In this document: piece after piece, positions 63,855-64,000 of the stretch
Layout: each line of letters begins with the position of its first letter
How positions within the stretch are numbered: position 1 is the stretch's first letter
Origin: Mytilus trossulus
Taxonomy: Eukaryota > Mollusca > Bivalvia > Mytilida > Mytilidae
Direction of reading: 5' to 3'
Length of the DNA stretch: 64,000 nt
NCBI RefSeq assembly: GCF_036588685.1
Contig: NC_086376.1
Location: 15,825,911 to 15,889,910, forward strand
The notes under the pieces: generated by a model
What the model saw: the letters and a program-made list of their open reading frames with translations, nothing else
Databases searched by the model: none
What the model was told of the DNA's origin: nothing
Translations under genes and position numbers: made by a program

Positions 63855-64000
63855 AAAGAAAAGAGGGACGAAAGATACCAAAGGGACAGTCAAACTCGTA
63901 AATCTAAAACAAACTGACAACGCCATGGCTAAAAATGAAAAAGACAAACAGAAAAACAATAGTACACATGACACAACATAGAAAACTAAAGAATAAACAA
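63855..64000 (-). mobile_element. Retroelement 3' UTR fragment, cut by the window edge
   Basis: 'AGAGGGACGAAAGATACCAA', 'GACAGTCAAACTCGTAAATC', 'CTGACAACGCCATGGCTAAA' and 'AAGACAAACAG' match 60165-60300 and the 3' end of 8690-9255 in reverse. The element continues beyond 64000. Confidence 0.6.

Overview
The window looks like nuclear DNA of a bivalve mollusc, most likely a marine mussel of the genus Mytilus. The support is an AT-rich background, spliced genes with GT..AG introns, and many dispersed repeats of the type common in mussel genomes, including tandem units with a type I hammerhead ribozyme fold. The genus is an inference from recognised repeat families; no search was run.

Layout. 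1-8.1 kb is repeat-rich: a TTAA-flanked MITE, a ~150-bp tandem repeat, and a 4.8-kb foldback element with TTA target duplications that holds three copies of a 'GAGGCTC...GTGAGCT' element, one of which holds a hAT-type element with an 8-bp target duplication. At 8.24-8.48 kb (minus) lies the first coding exon of mitochondrial ribosomal protein L24, followed by two degraded tandem copies of its 3' end and splice donor. 8.7-19.4 kb is non-genic apart from retroelement tails, a near-perfect hAT-like foldback (15.38-15.78 kb) and dispersed repeats. 19.5-25.2 kb is a broken copy of a family-61 glycosyltransferase gene (GT61). It is preceded by about 28 copies of a 51-bp minisatellite, split by a ~1.9-kb repeat insertion and carries at least two frameshifts. 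The intact paralogue, a single-exon gene for a type II membrane protein, is at 42.85-44.35 kb, and an orphan piece of the same 5' flank is at 39.1 kb. Between them are one exon of a GMC oxidoreductase (31.2 kb) and a 1.2-kb inverted-repeat-bounded array of GATATC palindromes with a 21-bp period (40.07-41.27 kb).

45.06-45.77 kb is a dimer of a ~355-bp unit, each with a type I hammerhead ribozyme core (a retrozyme-like arrangement). Further ribozyme copies and fragments lie at 46.6, 50.9, 53.7 and 56.4 kb.

47-63 kb on the minus strand holds a tandem array of three two-exon genes. Exon 1 encodes a CARD and exon 2 a long coiled coil, with a phase-1 intron in all three and starts 6.5-7.2 kb apart. 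Predicted proteins are 309, 315 and 302 residues, and exon lengths sum to whole codons in every case. CARD plus coiled coil suggests self-assembling adaptors in innate immune or cell-death signalling. Between the second and third genes is the 3' end of a tyrosine-recombinase retrotransposon (Ngaro/DIRS type): an SGNH-hydrolase fragment fused in frame to a recombinase C-terminus, then an exact 221-bp direct repeat split by ~0.5 kb.

Genes supported: MRPL24 (one exon), GMC oxidoreductase (one exon), GT61 (one intact, one pseudogene), three CARD/coiled-coil genes. Everything else is repeat, mobile-element remnant or sequence in which nothing is recognised.
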